Assembly (NCBI RefSeq): GCF_943373825.1
Contig: NZ_CALSBP010000002.1
Coordinates: 733,501-797,500 of the forward strand
Direction of reading: 5' to 3'
Source: Aquimarina spinulae
GTDB taxonomy: Bacteria; Bacteroidota; Bacteroidia; Flavobacteriales; Flavobacteriaceae
DNA: 64,000 nucleotides
A program made the position numbers and the translations under genes. The notes beneath the pieces were generated by a model, which saw only the letters and a program-made list of their open reading frames with translations, ran no database searches and was not told the origin of the DNA. How positions within the stretch are numbered: position 1 is the stretch's first letter; the number at the start of each line of letters is the position of its first letter. Of the stretch, positions 17,638 to 27,336 are shown one piece after another.

Positions 17638-18723
17638 CTATTCAATTTTAATTTCTACTCTGTTGTTTGATTCTGGATCCAAATTAGAATCTGCAGTAAC
17701 AACGGGCATAGTATCTCCAGCTCCTACTATTTCGATTAAAGATTGGTCTATACCTTGCTCAACAAAATATTTTTTCACATTACTTGCTCTCATTGCAGAC
17801 ATGATTTCGTTTTCAAAAGATGAACCGGCATCATCTGCATGGCCAATAATTTTAACTTTGTTTACTTTAAATATAGTTACATATTGAATATAAGAATCTA
17901 ATGCCTCTTTAATTTCTTTGTATGCTTCGCTTTCACCTACCAAGAACTCTACAGGTGAAAAATCAAGAGCCATATCACATACCTGGTTAGATGTAAGGTT
18001 TTTGGTATTCTTCATTTCCATTAGCAAGACATCATCTACAAAATAGTAGGCTGTGTCAAACCCTCCTCCTTTTACAGATTTTCCTTTTGGGCTATCTGAG
18101 AAATATCCTAAAGAAATAAATTTTTCTGTTCCTTTTGCTCTATATACTCCACAAACTTTAGTCCATCCCTTGGTATTACATACCATTTTGGAGGATTCTA
18201 TATTTAAAGGAAATCTAGAAGTCGTAGTTATTTTTGGCCTTCTGGCAGTAAAATATGATCCAATAGATGAAGTACAGGAATTCGAGATACCTTCTCCTAA
18301 AGAGACATACATATGAAAATAGTAATATTTCCCCTTGGATAATGGTTGTTTTAATTTGGCAGTTACTCCTTCTTTATAAGGGCCACCAGCAATATACATT
18401 CCTACTTTACCTTCTCCTGTTCTGGGCTCCTGTGTTCCAAACTGCTTTAAAAAATTTGGCGATTTATGAATAAATCTAATATCTGCTAATCTAGGGTGAT
18501 AAGCATCCGGAGAATTAATTGTAGCTTTCCAATCCTTAACAATTCCAAAGTTTTGCATCTCCATATCCAGTCGTGAAATAGCTGCATTTGTAGCTTCGAA
18601 ACTAGGGTTAGGAATAAGATTTTGATTTTTACTATGAACAAAGTTTTGACTTATACTACTCTGTGTAACCAATATGGTAAGCGTTACAAGCAGTAGACAA
18701 AATCTAGAATTTGGGACTCTCAT
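17638..18723 (-). CDS. OmpA family outer-membrane protein
   Basis: 361 residues. The signal peptide is about residues 1-25. The central part (about 35-235) resembles a carbohydrate-binding-like, jelly-roll domain of secreted flavobacterial proteins. The C-terminal about 110 residues form an OmpA peptidoglycan-binding domain: VKIIGHADDAGSSFEN, then MRASNVKKYFVEQGI and the final SNNRVEIKI motif. It should sit in the outer membrane or periplasm and hold peptidoglycan non-covalently. It is a single-gene unit. Confidence 0.85.
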   Translation of the reverse strand: MRVPNSRFCLLLVTLTILVTQSSISQNFVHSKNQNLIPNPSFEATNAAISRLDMEMQNFGIVKDWKATINSPDAYHPRLADIRFIHKSPNFLKQFGTQEPRTGEGKVGMYIAGGPYKEGVTAKLKQPLSKGKYYYFHMYVSLGEGISNSCTSSIGSYFTARRPKITTTSRFPLNIESSKMVCNTKGWTKVCGVYRAKGTEKFISLGYFSDSPKGKSVKGGGFDTAYYFVDDVLLMEMKNTKNLTSNQVCDMALDFSPVEFLVGESEAYKEIKEALDSYIQYVTIFKVNKVKIIGHADDAGSSFENEIMSAMRASNVKKYFVEQGIDQSLIEIVGAGDTMPVVTADSNLDPESNNRVEIKIE

Positions 18724-18873
18724 ATTTTGTATTCTCTTTTTTTGGAAAGATAGTTAATTATTCGTTAATACCAAATAAACGTAATAAGTATGAAAATGGT
18801 ATTTGGTCTTTATTTTTATTTAAAAATTTATTCCTAAAGCCTTGATTTGACAGGCAAAAAAGAGGTTATAATT

Positions 18874-20244
18874 TTAATTTTTATGAATTAAACCTTTGGT
18901 CAAAGCATTAAATCTAAGGTATAGAAGTAATGCAGAAACAGAAAGACCTGCCAGCAATCCAATCCAAATTCCTGAACTTTTATATTCGGTATATAATCCT
19001 AAATAATAGCTAATAGGAAATCCTACTACCCAATATGCAATGAACGTAATTAAAGTAGGAATTTTAACATCTTGCAGACCTCGCAAGGCTCCTAGTACAG
19101 TAACTTGTATCCCATCAGAAATTTGAAATAATGCAGCGATAACTAATAGCTTTGCTGCAATGGTAATCACCTCGGTATTATCTGCTATATTTTCTGTATC
19201 TTCTATATCAAGATATATTCGGGGTAGTAAATCGTTAAACAGAATAAATAATAAAGCAAACACCACTGCTAATAAAAACGTGAGCAGGAATATTGAAATT
19301 GCTATTCTTCTTAGGTCTATAAAATGCTGAAGTCCTTTTTGATTACCTACACGTACCATTGCAGCCACACTTAATCCCATAGCTATCATAAACGTCATAG
19401 AAGATAGGTTTAATGCAATTTGATTAGCTGCCTGAGAGTTTTTACCTAAAATACCTGATAACCATATCGCAGCAGTAAAAATTGCCACTTCAAAAAACAT
19501 TTGTAATGCAGAAGGAAATCCTAAGGCTATTATTCTGTTTATCATTTTTCTCTCTAGTGAGAAAAACTTGATATGAGTAACATACGAGGTAGATTTTTCT
19601 TTATTTTTTAGAAAAACCCATAAAAAGATAACCATTACAAACCTTGAAGCTAATGTCCCAACGGCTGCTCCTACTATTCCCATTTGCGGAAAACCAAATT
19701 TACCGAAAATCAATACATAATTGAGGGCTATATTTACCAAATTAGCAACCAAAGTTGCATACATAGGATACTTGGTCATAGACAATCCATCTGAAAATTG
19801 CTTTAATGCCTGAAAACTTACTAGAGGAATCAAAGAAAAAGCGACCAGATCCAGATATGGTATTGCCAGTTCAACCACCTCTGGAGGTTGTTTCATTAAA
19901 TACATCAATGGTTTTGCTACAAGTATCAACAAAAATAATGCAATTCCTAATGTAGTACATAGAAATAACCCATGTTTAAATGCAGATTTACCACTAGCAA
20001 AATTATTTTCTCCATCTGCCTCTGCTACCAATGGTGTTATTGCAGTAGAAAACCCTATCCCCAAAGACATTGCTATAAACATAAAACTATTACCCAGAGA
20101 TACAGCTGCCAACTCTGCCGTACCTAACTGTCCCACCATAATATTATCGACTAAGCCTACAAAAGTATGTCCCAACATACCCAACATTACTGGTGTAGCC
20201 AACTTTAGATTATATCGAAATTCTTTAGTGTATTGTTGTAGCAT
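18874..20244 (-). CDS. MATE family efflux transporter
   Basis: 456 residues from ATG at 20244 (the frame reaches a TTG at 20265, but MLQQYTKEFRYNLKLATPVML is a normal start). About 12 hydrophobic segments in two repeated halves, each beginning with the LA-P-ML-M-G type motif of MATE (DinF/NorM) exporters. It exports cationic drugs or metabolites with Na+ or H+ coupling; substrate is unknown. It is divergent from a small membrane protein gene. Confidence 0.9.
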   Translation of the reverse strand: MLQQYTKEFRYNLKLATPVMLGMLGHTFVGLVDNIMVGQLGTAELAAVSLGNSFMFIAMSLGIGFSTAITPLVAEADGENNFASGKSAFKHGLFLCTTLGIALFLLILVAKPLMYLMKQPPEVVELAIPYLDLVAFSLIPLVSFQALKQFSDGLSMTKYPMYATLVANLVNIALNYVLIFGKFGFPQMGIVGAAVGTLASRFVMVIFLWVFLKNKEKSTSYVTHIKFFSLERKMINRIIALGFPSALQMFFEVAIFTAAIWLSGILGKNSQAANQIALNLSSMTFMIAMGLSVAAMVRVGNQKGLQHFIDLRRIAISIFLLTFLLAVVFALLFILFNDLLPRIYLDIEDTENIADNTEVITIAAKLLVIAALFQISDGIQVTVLGALRGLQDVKIPTLITFIAYWVVGFPISYYLGLYTEYKSSGIWIGLLAGLSVSALLLYLRFNALTKGLIHKN

Positions 20245-20361
20245 TTTACAATTTTGAAGACGCAAAGGTATTAGAACAGAAATAAACTAAATGATTCTTA
20301 TCGTATATTTAACGTTATTTAACCTGGATTATGTATGGGTTTAGTTTTTTAAGTGAAAAGT

Positions 20362-20727
20362 ATGTTAGAAATTGTAAATCCTGAAAAAGAAGTTAAGCAA
20401 AGAAACGGTACCCGGGTTTATCTTATTATAACCAGTATTGTTTTTGGAATATTGATATTACCATCGATCCCTATGATTATGATGTCTGCCATGCTATTTG
20501 ATAGTCCAGAGTCTGAGAATAGTCTTCCTACTATTATTTTGGCAATAAGCCTGGTTTTTTATCCTATTATTGCTTGTATTAGTATTGCTATCTCCTGGTT
20601 TCTATTTGTTAGAAAAAAATATCTTCTTGCCATAGTCTCTGCCAGTTTACCAATTCTAAATATCGGTATTGGTATCATCGCTATTATTTTCCTTTTTGCG
20701 CTTTGCGATGGTAATTTAAATTGTTAG
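20362..20727 (+). CDS. Small integral membrane protein, unknown function
   Basis: 121 residues from ATG at 20362 (a GTG at 20353 is an alternative). Three to four hydrophobic helices are visible, near residues 20-45, 55-80, 85-100 and 100-115, with a charged N-terminus and a short CDGNLNC tail. No family recognised. It stands alone between the divergent MATE gene and the convergent M28 peptidase gene. Confidence 0.65.
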   Translation: MLEIVNPEKEVKQRNGTRVYLIITSIVFGILILPSIPMIMMSAMLFDSPESENSLPTIILAISLVFYPIIACISIAISWFLFVRKKYLLAIVSASLPILNIGIGIIAIIFLFALCDGNLNC

Positions 20728-20785
20728 ACAAAGAAAGTTTCGAATAAAATAACATTTTATTTTTAAAGGAACTATTCTAACCATA

Positions 20786-22174
20786 TCATTTCACACCATA
20801 TTTATCAAAAAGATATATCAAACTGGTCATTGTAGCAGCACCTAATTCGAGTTCTCGTTTATTAACGGCGTCAAAAGTATCATTCTTTGCATGATGATAA
20901 TCAAAATAACGTTGTGAATCTGGTCGTAATCCCGCAAGTACAATTCCATCTTTTTTAAGTGGCCCGATATCGGCACCGCTTCCACCTTGAGTGAAAGAAT
21001 GTATCAGATAGGGTTCGAAAAGAGGTTTCCAGCCTTGTACCTGGGCAAAATTAGCATCATCACAATCAAACGAGAAGCCTCTGGGGGTAAATCCTCCAGC
21101 GTCACTTTCTAAAGCAAAAACATGATTTTCGCCTTTATCTTTAGCTACTTTTGCATATTTTTTACCACCCCGTAATCCGTTCTCTTCGTTCATAAATAAT
21201 ACTACGCGAATAGATCGTTTAGGTTTATATCCTATTTCTTTAAATAGTCTCAATACTTCCATAGACTGTACTATTCCTGCCCCATCATCATGAGAACCAT
21301 CGCCCAGATCCCAAGAATCTAAATGCCCACCAACAACCATATATTCTTTAGGAAATTCACTTCCTGTAATTTCAGCAATCACATTGTATGATTGCACATC
21401 TTTCCAGGTGCGGCAGTTCATATTAATATGAAATTTAATTTTAGGATTTAATGTTAACATAGAGCTTAACAAATCTGCCCCATTAGTACTTATTGCTGCA
21501 GCAGGAATTTTATCTATATCTTTCAGGTCACCATAACTCATTGATCCTGTATGAGGGAAATCATCTAGCCTCAGGTTCATAGAACGAACAAGTACTCCTA
21601 CAGCGCCAAACTTAGCTGCTTCTGCTGCTCCAGAATATCGTTGATCTACACATCCTCCGTAAGCTCTAAATGTTTCGATAAGATCTGCTTGCATAGGCCT
21701 GTTAAAGAACACTATTTTCCCTTCAATCTGAGCTGTGCCTAGTTTTTTGAGTTCTTCTAATCCTTTAACTTCTACAATAGGTGCTTTAATACCTCCTATT
21801 GATGTTGGTACAGAACCTCCTAATGCGCAAATTGGCACATTAGTCGTTATACCTGGTTCTGTTTCGATATAGGCAAATTCTGTTACTCCACGAGTCCATT
21901 TTGGTACCATTACTGGTTGTAACCATACTTTATCCAAGCCTAGTTTTTTTAACTCTCTTTCTCCCCATTCTACAGCTAGTTGAGCATTTACAGAACCCGA
22001 AAGTCTCCCTCCGATCTGATTAGAGAGGTAATCCAGCCATGCATAACTTTTACCATCAAGTAGTGAGGTATCATATATTTTTTTTAATGTAACGGCATCT
22101 TCTTTTACTTCATTCTGTGCAAAGCTATTAAGTGATAAAATTGCAAAAATGATGGGGATTATAGTTCTTACCAT
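20786..22174 (-). CDS. Secreted M28 family metallopeptidase (carboxypeptidase Q-like)
   Basis: 462 residues with signal peptide MVRTIIPIIFAILSLNSFAQ. A PA domain insertion spans about 120-250. The M28 di-zinc site is visible: GGHLDSWDLGDGSHDDGAG (His and bridging Asp), the general-base region NEENGLRGG, ESDAGG, and the final His in DYHHAKNDTFD. It should be an aminopeptidase or dipeptidase acting in the periplasm or outside the cell, supplying peptides for growth on protein. Confidence 0.9.
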   Translation of the reverse strand: MVRTIIPIIFAILSLNSFAQNEVKEDAVTLKKIYDTSLLDGKSYAWLDYLSNQIGGRLSGSVNAQLAVEWGERELKKLGLDKVWLQPVMVPKWTRGVTEFAYIETEPGITTNVPICALGGSVPTSIGGIKAPIVEVKGLEELKKLGTAQIEGKIVFFNRPMQADLIETFRAYGGCVDQRYSGAAEAAKFGAVGVLVRSMNLRLDDFPHTGSMSYGDLKDIDKIPAAAISTNGADLLSSMLTLNPKIKFHINMNCRTWKDVQSYNVIAEITGSEFPKEYMVVGGHLDSWDLGDGSHDDGAGIVQSMEVLRLFKEIGYKPKRSIRVVLFMNEENGLRGGKKYAKVAKDKGENHVFALESDAGGFTPRGFSFDCDDANFAQVQGWKPLFEPYLIHSFTQGGSGADIGPLKKDGIVLAGLRPDSQRYFDYHHAKNDTFDAVNKRELELGAATMTSLIYLFDKYGVK

Positions 22175-22193
22175 AATATTTTCTTAAACTTTT

Positions 22194-23072
22194 TTATTCG
22201 TTCTCTAATTCTTGTTTATACAAATCCAGATTCGCTTTTGTTTTGTTATCTAATTCTGGTTCTTGTATATCATCATATTCTTTTAATGTTGTATATAAAG
22301 TTTTTGCTACAATATATCGTGCTACGGGTTTATTATCTGCCGGAATCACATACCACGGGGCATGTGGTAAAGAAGTTCTATTTATAGCATCCTGATAACA
22401 ATCTTGATATTGATCCCAAAGTTTACGCTCTTTTAGATCGCCTGCAGAAAACTTCCAGTTTTTTTCTTTCTTCTCTAGTCTGCGAAGTAACCTGTTCTTC
22501 TGTTCTTCTTTTGATAGATGCAAATAAAATTTATAAATCAAAGTACCATTTTCGGCAATATGTTTTTCAAAATTTCGAATTTGTTCAAAGCGTTGCTCCC
22601 AAAATGCATCATTAATATCTTCGACTGTATTGATATGAGGTATATTTTCTCCCATTATATATTCTGGATGTACTCGTGTTACCAAAACATTTTCGTAATG
22701 TGTTCTATTGAAGACTCCAAATTTTCCTCGTTGTGGCAAAGCGATATAGTGTCTCCATAAATAGTCATGACCTAGTTCTAACGCTGTAGGCACCTTAAAG
22801 CTGTGAACGATAATACCACGAGTATTGAAATCTTTAAATACTTCTCTAATCAAACTATCCTTACCTGCCGTATCCATACCCTGAAGACAAACCAGCACAG
22901 CATACTTGCCATGGGCGTATAAAGTATCCTGAAGCTTTCCTAATTTCTCACGTGTTTCTTCGAGTTCTTTCTCTATTTTTTTCTCGCTCTCATTAAGGTC
23001 AAAGGTGGTTGGGATTTTGGATAATTCTATGGTATTAGACACCATAAAATCTTTGTGATTTATCTTCTTCAT
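22194..23072 (-). CDS. Polyphosphate kinase 2 family protein
   Basis: 292 residues, PPK2 fold. The Walker A-like motif is GMDTAGKDS (residues 65-73), and the family block NRTHYENVLVTRVHPE and the lid arginines around RLLRRLEKKEKNWKFS are present. PPK2 enzymes move phosphate between polyphosphate and nucleotides; single-domain enzymes of this type often use polyphosphate to phosphorylate ADP, GDP or AMP. Whether it is class I, II or III cannot be settled by eye. It follows the M28 gene on the same strand with a 19-nt gap between them. Confidence 0.9.
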   Translation of the reverse strand: MKKINHKDFMVSNTIELSKIPTTFDLNESEKKIEKELEETREKLGKLQDTLYAHGKYAVLVCLQGMDTAGKDSLIREVFKDFNTRGIIVHSFKVPTALELGHDYLWRHYIALPQRGKFGVFNRTHYENVLVTRVHPEYIMGENIPHINTVEDINDAFWEQRFEQIRNFEKHIAENGTLIYKFYLHLSKEEQKNRLLRRLEKKEKNWKFSAGDLKERKLWDQYQDCYQDAINRTSLPHAPWYVIPADNKPVARYIVAKTLYTTLKEYDDIQEPELDNKTKANLDLYKQELENE

Positions 23073-23488
23073 ACTATGATTTGTGTTATCACCCGAAAGA
23101 TACTAAAGTTTTGGGTTTGTAGGAAAATAGTTTAGTCCTATCCTACATTAATTTACTCTACCCATAGAGAATTGATAGAATCTAACGTTTTACCATGTGT
23201 TTCTCAATATTGATTCTACATTATCATTCATCAAAATCATATATAGTTAATTAACAACATTTAAAAAAACATTCTCTTAACATTTTTTCACTTTATCTCA
23301 ATAAAATTTGTTCTTTTTTTAAGATATACAGATGAATAAATTGTATAATAATTTGTAAATTTAAAGATATCTTCAAGATATAATCTTAATTATAATTGAA
23401 GTTTATCCGTTTACAAAAATACCTCCTGTTTTTAAATTGCTCATTTATTACATTATTATTTTTCTAAAATTTATTAAGAGTAAGTTGA
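23073..23488. other. AT-rich intergenic region
   Basis: 416 nt between the divergent PPK2 and methyltransferase genes. Base composition becomes markedly more AT-rich towards the methyltransferase. No ORF, strong hairpin or exact repeat was found. The composition change marks the left edge of the probable foreign island at 23.1-25.4 kb. Confidence 0.4.
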
Positions 23489-24208
23489 ATGAAAGAAAAT
23501 AATTTAAATACCATTTGGAATGATTGCACAGAATCTTGGCATGGTAAAACCTATCTGCAACCAATAATTCCGATAATTTCTGATTATTTATTCACAAAGA
23601 AAAATTACAATTCTCTATTAGATTTTGGATGTGGTTATGGCAAACAATCTTTTATATTTAACAAATATGGCTATAAGGTAACAGGGTTAGATAGTAGTTT
23701 AGAACGAATTACAAAAGCTAAACTCGAATTTCCTCATATCAATTTTCTTTGTTACAAATTTGAGGACAAACTTCCTTTTAAAGATAATTCCTTTGACATT
23801 ATATATTCTCATAGTGTTCTTCAATATGTTGATCATCCATTATTTCTTAAAGAATGTAATAGAATATTGAAAAAAGATGGCAGTATTATATTAATTGAAA
23901 ACTTAAAAAATAATCCAATAACAAGGGTTGGTAGGGTATTTTTAAAATTAACAAATTTCAAGTTTCAATCTTATCCTTGGAATCATTTCACAATAAAAGA
24001 ATTTACTAATACCAAAAAACAATTTGACAACTCAAGTTTTAATGTATTTTATTTATTATCACCATTAGCATACATCAAGCCATTCAAAAAAAAATTCTCT
24101 TTTTTTTCTAAAATCGATGATCATCTATTAAAAGTTAAGTGTTTAAGAAATTTTGCTTGGTTAAGCCTTTTTATTGGACAAAAAAAAACTTGTGATGATA
24201 GCAAATAA
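23489..24208 (+). CDS. Class I SAM-dependent methyltransferase
   Basis: 239 residues. Methyltransferase_11-type motifs: motif I LLDFGCGYGKQS (about 40-51), the acidic loop TGLDSS, and motif IV/post-I FDIIYSHSVLQYVDHP with an ECNRILKKDGSIILIE strand. The target is unknown. The N-terminus (NTIWNDCTESWHGKTYLQPI) resembles methyltransferases found in glycan and polyketide loci. The gene is richer in A+T, with AAA/AAT codons, than the neighbourhood. It overlaps the next gene by 14 nt. Confidence 0.85.
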   Translation: MKENNLNTIWNDCTESWHGKTYLQPIIPIISDYLFTKKNYNSLLDFGCGYGKQSFIFNKYGYKVTGLDSSLERITKAKLEFPHINFLCYKFEDKLPFKDNSFDIIYSHSVLQYVDHPLFLKECNRILKKDGSIILIENLKNNPITRVGRVFLKLTNFKFQSYPWNHFTIKEFTNTKKQFDNSSFNVFYLLSPLAYIKPFKKKFSFFSKIDDHLLKVKCLRNFAWLSLFIGQKKTCDDSK

Positions 24209-25439
24209 ATATTGGTCAAAAAAAAATAAGATAGTATACATTTTTCATTTTTTAATCGATATTTATCGATCAAATAAAATAGTTGAACTTATTTCTTTTA
24301 TAATTTGGGAACTTAAATATTGTTTATCATTATATGATAAAAATGAAATCATACAGTTTTTAGAAAAAAAACCTTTACTCTACCTTAAAGATATTAACAG
24401 TGTTTATATAAATTTATTGAATACAAAGTTATATACCTGTACAAATAATTGGCACATTGTTTTTAAATGTAAATCAAATATTCTTTGGGGATGTTTATAT
24501 GAGGACAAAGCCACTTTATATAGACTTTCATCAAAAAATGAACTTATAAAATGTTTTACTTTTAGTAATAATCTTGAAGGTTTATTTATTGATAGATCTG
24601 ATAATATTTTTGTTTGCGTACAAGGAATATTATACAAATCCATAAATAAAGGAATTACTTTTACTAGAGTTCTTAAATTATCAACATCTAAAAGCTATTT
24701 TCGTCGGGATGCTATTACTGAAAATCCAAATGGCGAGCTATTCTTAGGAGAATATGCTAACATTATGGTAAAAAACAAATGGAAATTTGTTGGTTACATT
24801 TACCACTCTTCTGATCATGGTAATAGTTGGTATAAAATAGATTTTTTAAAGAAAGCTGGGATAAATAAGCATGTACATATATTAAAATGGATCAATCTAT
24901 ATAAAGGTTTGGTATTAACTGAAGGAGATAATAAAAAAGGAATTTGGATAAATAATTCCAAAACTCAATTTAACCATATTTCTAAATTATCTAATTCTGG
25001 TTGGAAGAAAGTACATAAATTTCATATTCAAAAAGGTGGATATACAGGAATTACAGAGGTAGGAAATTCTATCTTATTCGGAACAGATTATAATGGTGGT
25101 ACAAATTATTTGATAAGTACAGAAGACATGAAAAAGTTTAATGCTAAAGTTATACCAAACCCATATAGAAGAGGAACATTTCAACGTATCATTGTTAGAA
25201 AGCACGCAAATTCAAACCCTGAAATATGGGCAAATATTAGGTTTAAGAGTAGCGATAAGATAAAAAGTTTAATCATGTTATCCGTTGATTTTGGAAAAAC
25301 CTGGAGGAAAATAATAGAATATAGCGGTAAACGATTTAAAATTGATATAATTAGTGACTCTGTTCGCATAAGTAAAGAACACTATGTTAGAATAATTGAC
25401 ACTACCAGCAATCAATCTACAACATTGGTAATTACTTAG
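24195..25439 (+). CDS. Asp-box (BNR-repeat) propeller-like protein of unknown function
   Basis: 414 residues from ATG at 24195 (a TTG at 24174 would extend it by seven). No signal peptide. At least three Asp-box-like turns are visible: SINKGITF, SSDHGNSW and SVDFGKTW, the S-x-D-x-G-x-[TS]-W pattern of sialidase-type beta-propellers. The catalytic Arg triad of sialidases could not be identified, so it is probably a propeller without known activity. The overlap with the methyltransferase gene implies co-translation; such pairs occur in surface-glycan loci. Very low GC suggests transfer. Confidence 0.7.
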   Translation: MIANKYWSKKNKIVYIFHFLIDIYRSNKIVELISFIIWELKYCLSLYDKNEIIQFLEKKPLLYLKDINSVYINLLNTKLYTCTNNWHIVFKCKSNILWGCLYEDKATLYRLSSKNELIKCFTFSNNLEGLFIDRSDNIFVCVQGILYKSINKGITFTRVLKLSTSKSYFRRDAITENPNGELFLGEYANIMVKNKWKFVGYIYHSSDHGNSWYKIDFLKKAGINKHVHILKWINLYKGLVLTEGDNKKGIWINNSKTQFNHISKLSNSGWKKVHKFHIQKGGYTGITEVGNSILFGTDYNGGTNYLISTEDMKKFNAKVIPNPYRRGTFQRIIVRKHANSNPEIWANIRFKSSDKIKSLIMLSVDFGKTWRKIIEYSGKRFKIDIISDSVRISKEHYVRIIDTTSNQSTTLVIT

Positions 25440-25534
25440 GGATTTTAAAAAATAACCTGATTTGATGTTACATTTTAATAGCCTTAACTGGATCTAATAA
25501 AACTCTTATGTGCAGTATTTTTTTTACAAAAAAT

Positions 25535-26068
25535 CTACCTAGCATAAAAATCATAGCTAAATCCAACCATAAACGTATCATATCTACGTCCTAAACTCTT
25601 AACATTAAGTTCTGCAAAAATATGTACAGGGATAGAAATCTGATGTAATGCCCTTATTTTAATTTGTGCTCCATGGTTAAAATTTCCTGTTCTAAACCCC
25701 AGAAAAGCATCCTTTTCAATTGCTTCAAATTCGTCTGAATCATTACCTACATATCCTATTCCGGCTGTTATTGTAGTAGGATACCAATTAAATAAAATTA
25801 AATTTACTCCAATTCCCAGTTCATTATATCCTTCATATTCTTGATCAGCGCCTATAGCAAATGAACGATTGTATTCTCCTAAAAAAGTAGTGTAACAATT
25901 AAAAGCATATTCTATTCTGACTCCTAGTGCTAATTCATTTTCGAGCCCAAAACTTTTTGCTGCTGCAAACCCATAGTTAGTTGCTCCCGGATCATATTGA
26001 GCAGAAGACATATAAGGTATACATAACAATGAAGTCAACAATAAAATTCTTCTCATTATTTTGGGCAT
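25535..26068 (-). CDS. Outer-membrane beta-barrel-like protein
   Basis: 177 residues with signal peptide (MRRILLLTSLLCIPYMSSAQ from the second Met). The remainder alternates aromatic and small residues and ends in ...FMVGFSYDFYAR, typical of a small eight-stranded outer-membrane barrel. No specific family recognised. Convergent with the Asp-box gene. Confidence 0.6.
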   Translation of the reverse strand: MPKIMRRILLLTSLLCIPYMSSAQYDPGATNYGFAAAKSFGLENELALGVRIEYAFNCYTTFLGEYNRSFAIGADQEYEGYNELGIGVNLILFNWYPTTITAGIGYVGNDSDEFEAIEKDAFLGFRTGNFNHGAQIKIRALHQISIPVHIFAELNVKSLGRRYDTFMVGFSYDFYAR

Positions 26069-26172
26069 ATACTAGAATTGGTCGTAATATAAGGTGTATT
26101 AATTACAACAATTGTTTTCATCAAAAAATATAATCGATTGCTATAACTATATAAAAAGATAAAGATTAATAA

Positions 26173-27336
26173 TTACTTAGTAGCAAATAGTTTTACATCT
26201 TCTTCACTTACTTCGTTACCTCCAAGAATAATTAAACGTTCGACCACATTGCGTAGTTCTCTAATATTACCTGTCCAATCATATTGCTGTAATTGTTTTA
26301 TGGCTTTGGCAGAAAACGTTTTAATAGGTGATCCTTGTTCTCCCGATATTTTTTCAGCAAAATACTCTATCAATAAAGGAATATCATCTCTTCTATCATT
26401 TAATGCCGGAACTTTTACCAAAATCACTGCCAATCTGTGATAGAGATCCTCTCTAAATTTATTTTCTGCTATTTCTTTCTTTAAATCTTTATTTGTAGCA
26501 GCAACTACACGTACATCTACTTTGATATCTTTATCGCTACCTACTCTTTGTATTTTATTTTCCTGTAGTGCTCTAAGTACTTTTGCTTGTGCAGAAAGGC
26601 TCATATCTCCTATTTCATCAAGAAATATCGTTCCTCCATTAGCAGCTTCAAACTTACCGGCACGATCTTTATTCGCCGATGTAAAAGCTCCTTTTACATG
26701 TCCAAAAAGTTCACTTTCTATTAATTCCCCGGGTATTGCTGCACAGTTTACTTCTATCATTGGTCCTTTTGAGCGATCGCTTTTTTGATGAATCCAGTGC
26801 GCGACTAATTCTTTACCTGTACCATTAGGGCCGGTAATTAATACTCTTGCATCTGTTGCAGCAACTTTTTCGATGATGTTCTTGATATCAGAAATAGCTT
26901 TTGATTCTCCAATCATTTCATAATTTTTGGAGACTTTTTTCTTAAGCATTTTATTCTCTACGACCAGTTCCTTACGATCCAAAGCATTACGTACTGTATT
27001 GAGTAAACGGTTAAGATCTGGCGGTTTAGAGATATAATCAAAAGCACCTAATCTCATTGTATTTACAGCAGTATCCAGATCTCCATGACCAGAAATCATG
27101 ACAATAGGAATCTCGGGTTTTATCTTTTTTATAGCCTCTAATACTTCTACCCCATCCATTTTTGGCATTTTGATATCACAAAGTACAAGATCATAATCTT
27201 CTGCTTTGATTTTTTCTATACCAGAAAGTCCGTCTTCCGCTTCAAAGACTTCGTATTTATTATTTTCTTCAGATAAAATTTTTACAAGAACCCTACGGAT
27301 TGCTGCTTCGTCCTCGATTACTAATATTTTTGCCAT
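26173..27336 (-). CDS. NtrC-like sigma-54-dependent response regulator lacking a Fis-type DNA-binding domain
   Basis: 387 residues. The receiver domain has phospho-acceptor Asp54 (VLCDIKMPK). The AAA+ sigma-54 interaction domain follows, with Walker A GPNGTGKE (170-177), the sigma-54 contact loop GAFTSA (217-222), Walker B FLDEIGDM and the R-finger region. The protein ends shortly after the AAA+ lid (NEVSEEDVKLFATK); the usual 50-residue Fis-like helix-turn-helix is absent. It would remodel sigma-54 RNA polymerase when phosphorylated, possibly from solution. Its ATG overlaps the stop of the DUF6268-like gene as TAATG. Confidence 0.9.
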   Translation of the reverse strand: MAKILVIEDEAAIRRVLVKILSEENNKYEVFEAEDGLSGIEKIKAEDYDLVLCDIKMPKMDGVEVLEAIKKIKPEIPIVMISGHGDLDTAVNTMRLGAFDYISKPPDLNRLLNTVRNALDRKELVVENKMLKKKVSKNYEMIGESKAISDIKNIIEKVAATDARVLITGPNGTGKELVAHWIHQKSDRSKGPMIEVNCAAIPGELIESELFGHVKGAFTSANKDRAGKFEAANGGTIFLDEIGDMSLSAQAKVLRALQENKIQRVGSDKDIKVDVRVVAATNKDLKKEIAENKFREDLYHRLAVILVKVPALNDRRDDIPLLIEYFAEKISGEQGSPIKTFSAKAIKQLQQYDWTGNIRELRNVVERLIILGGNEVSEEDVKLFATK

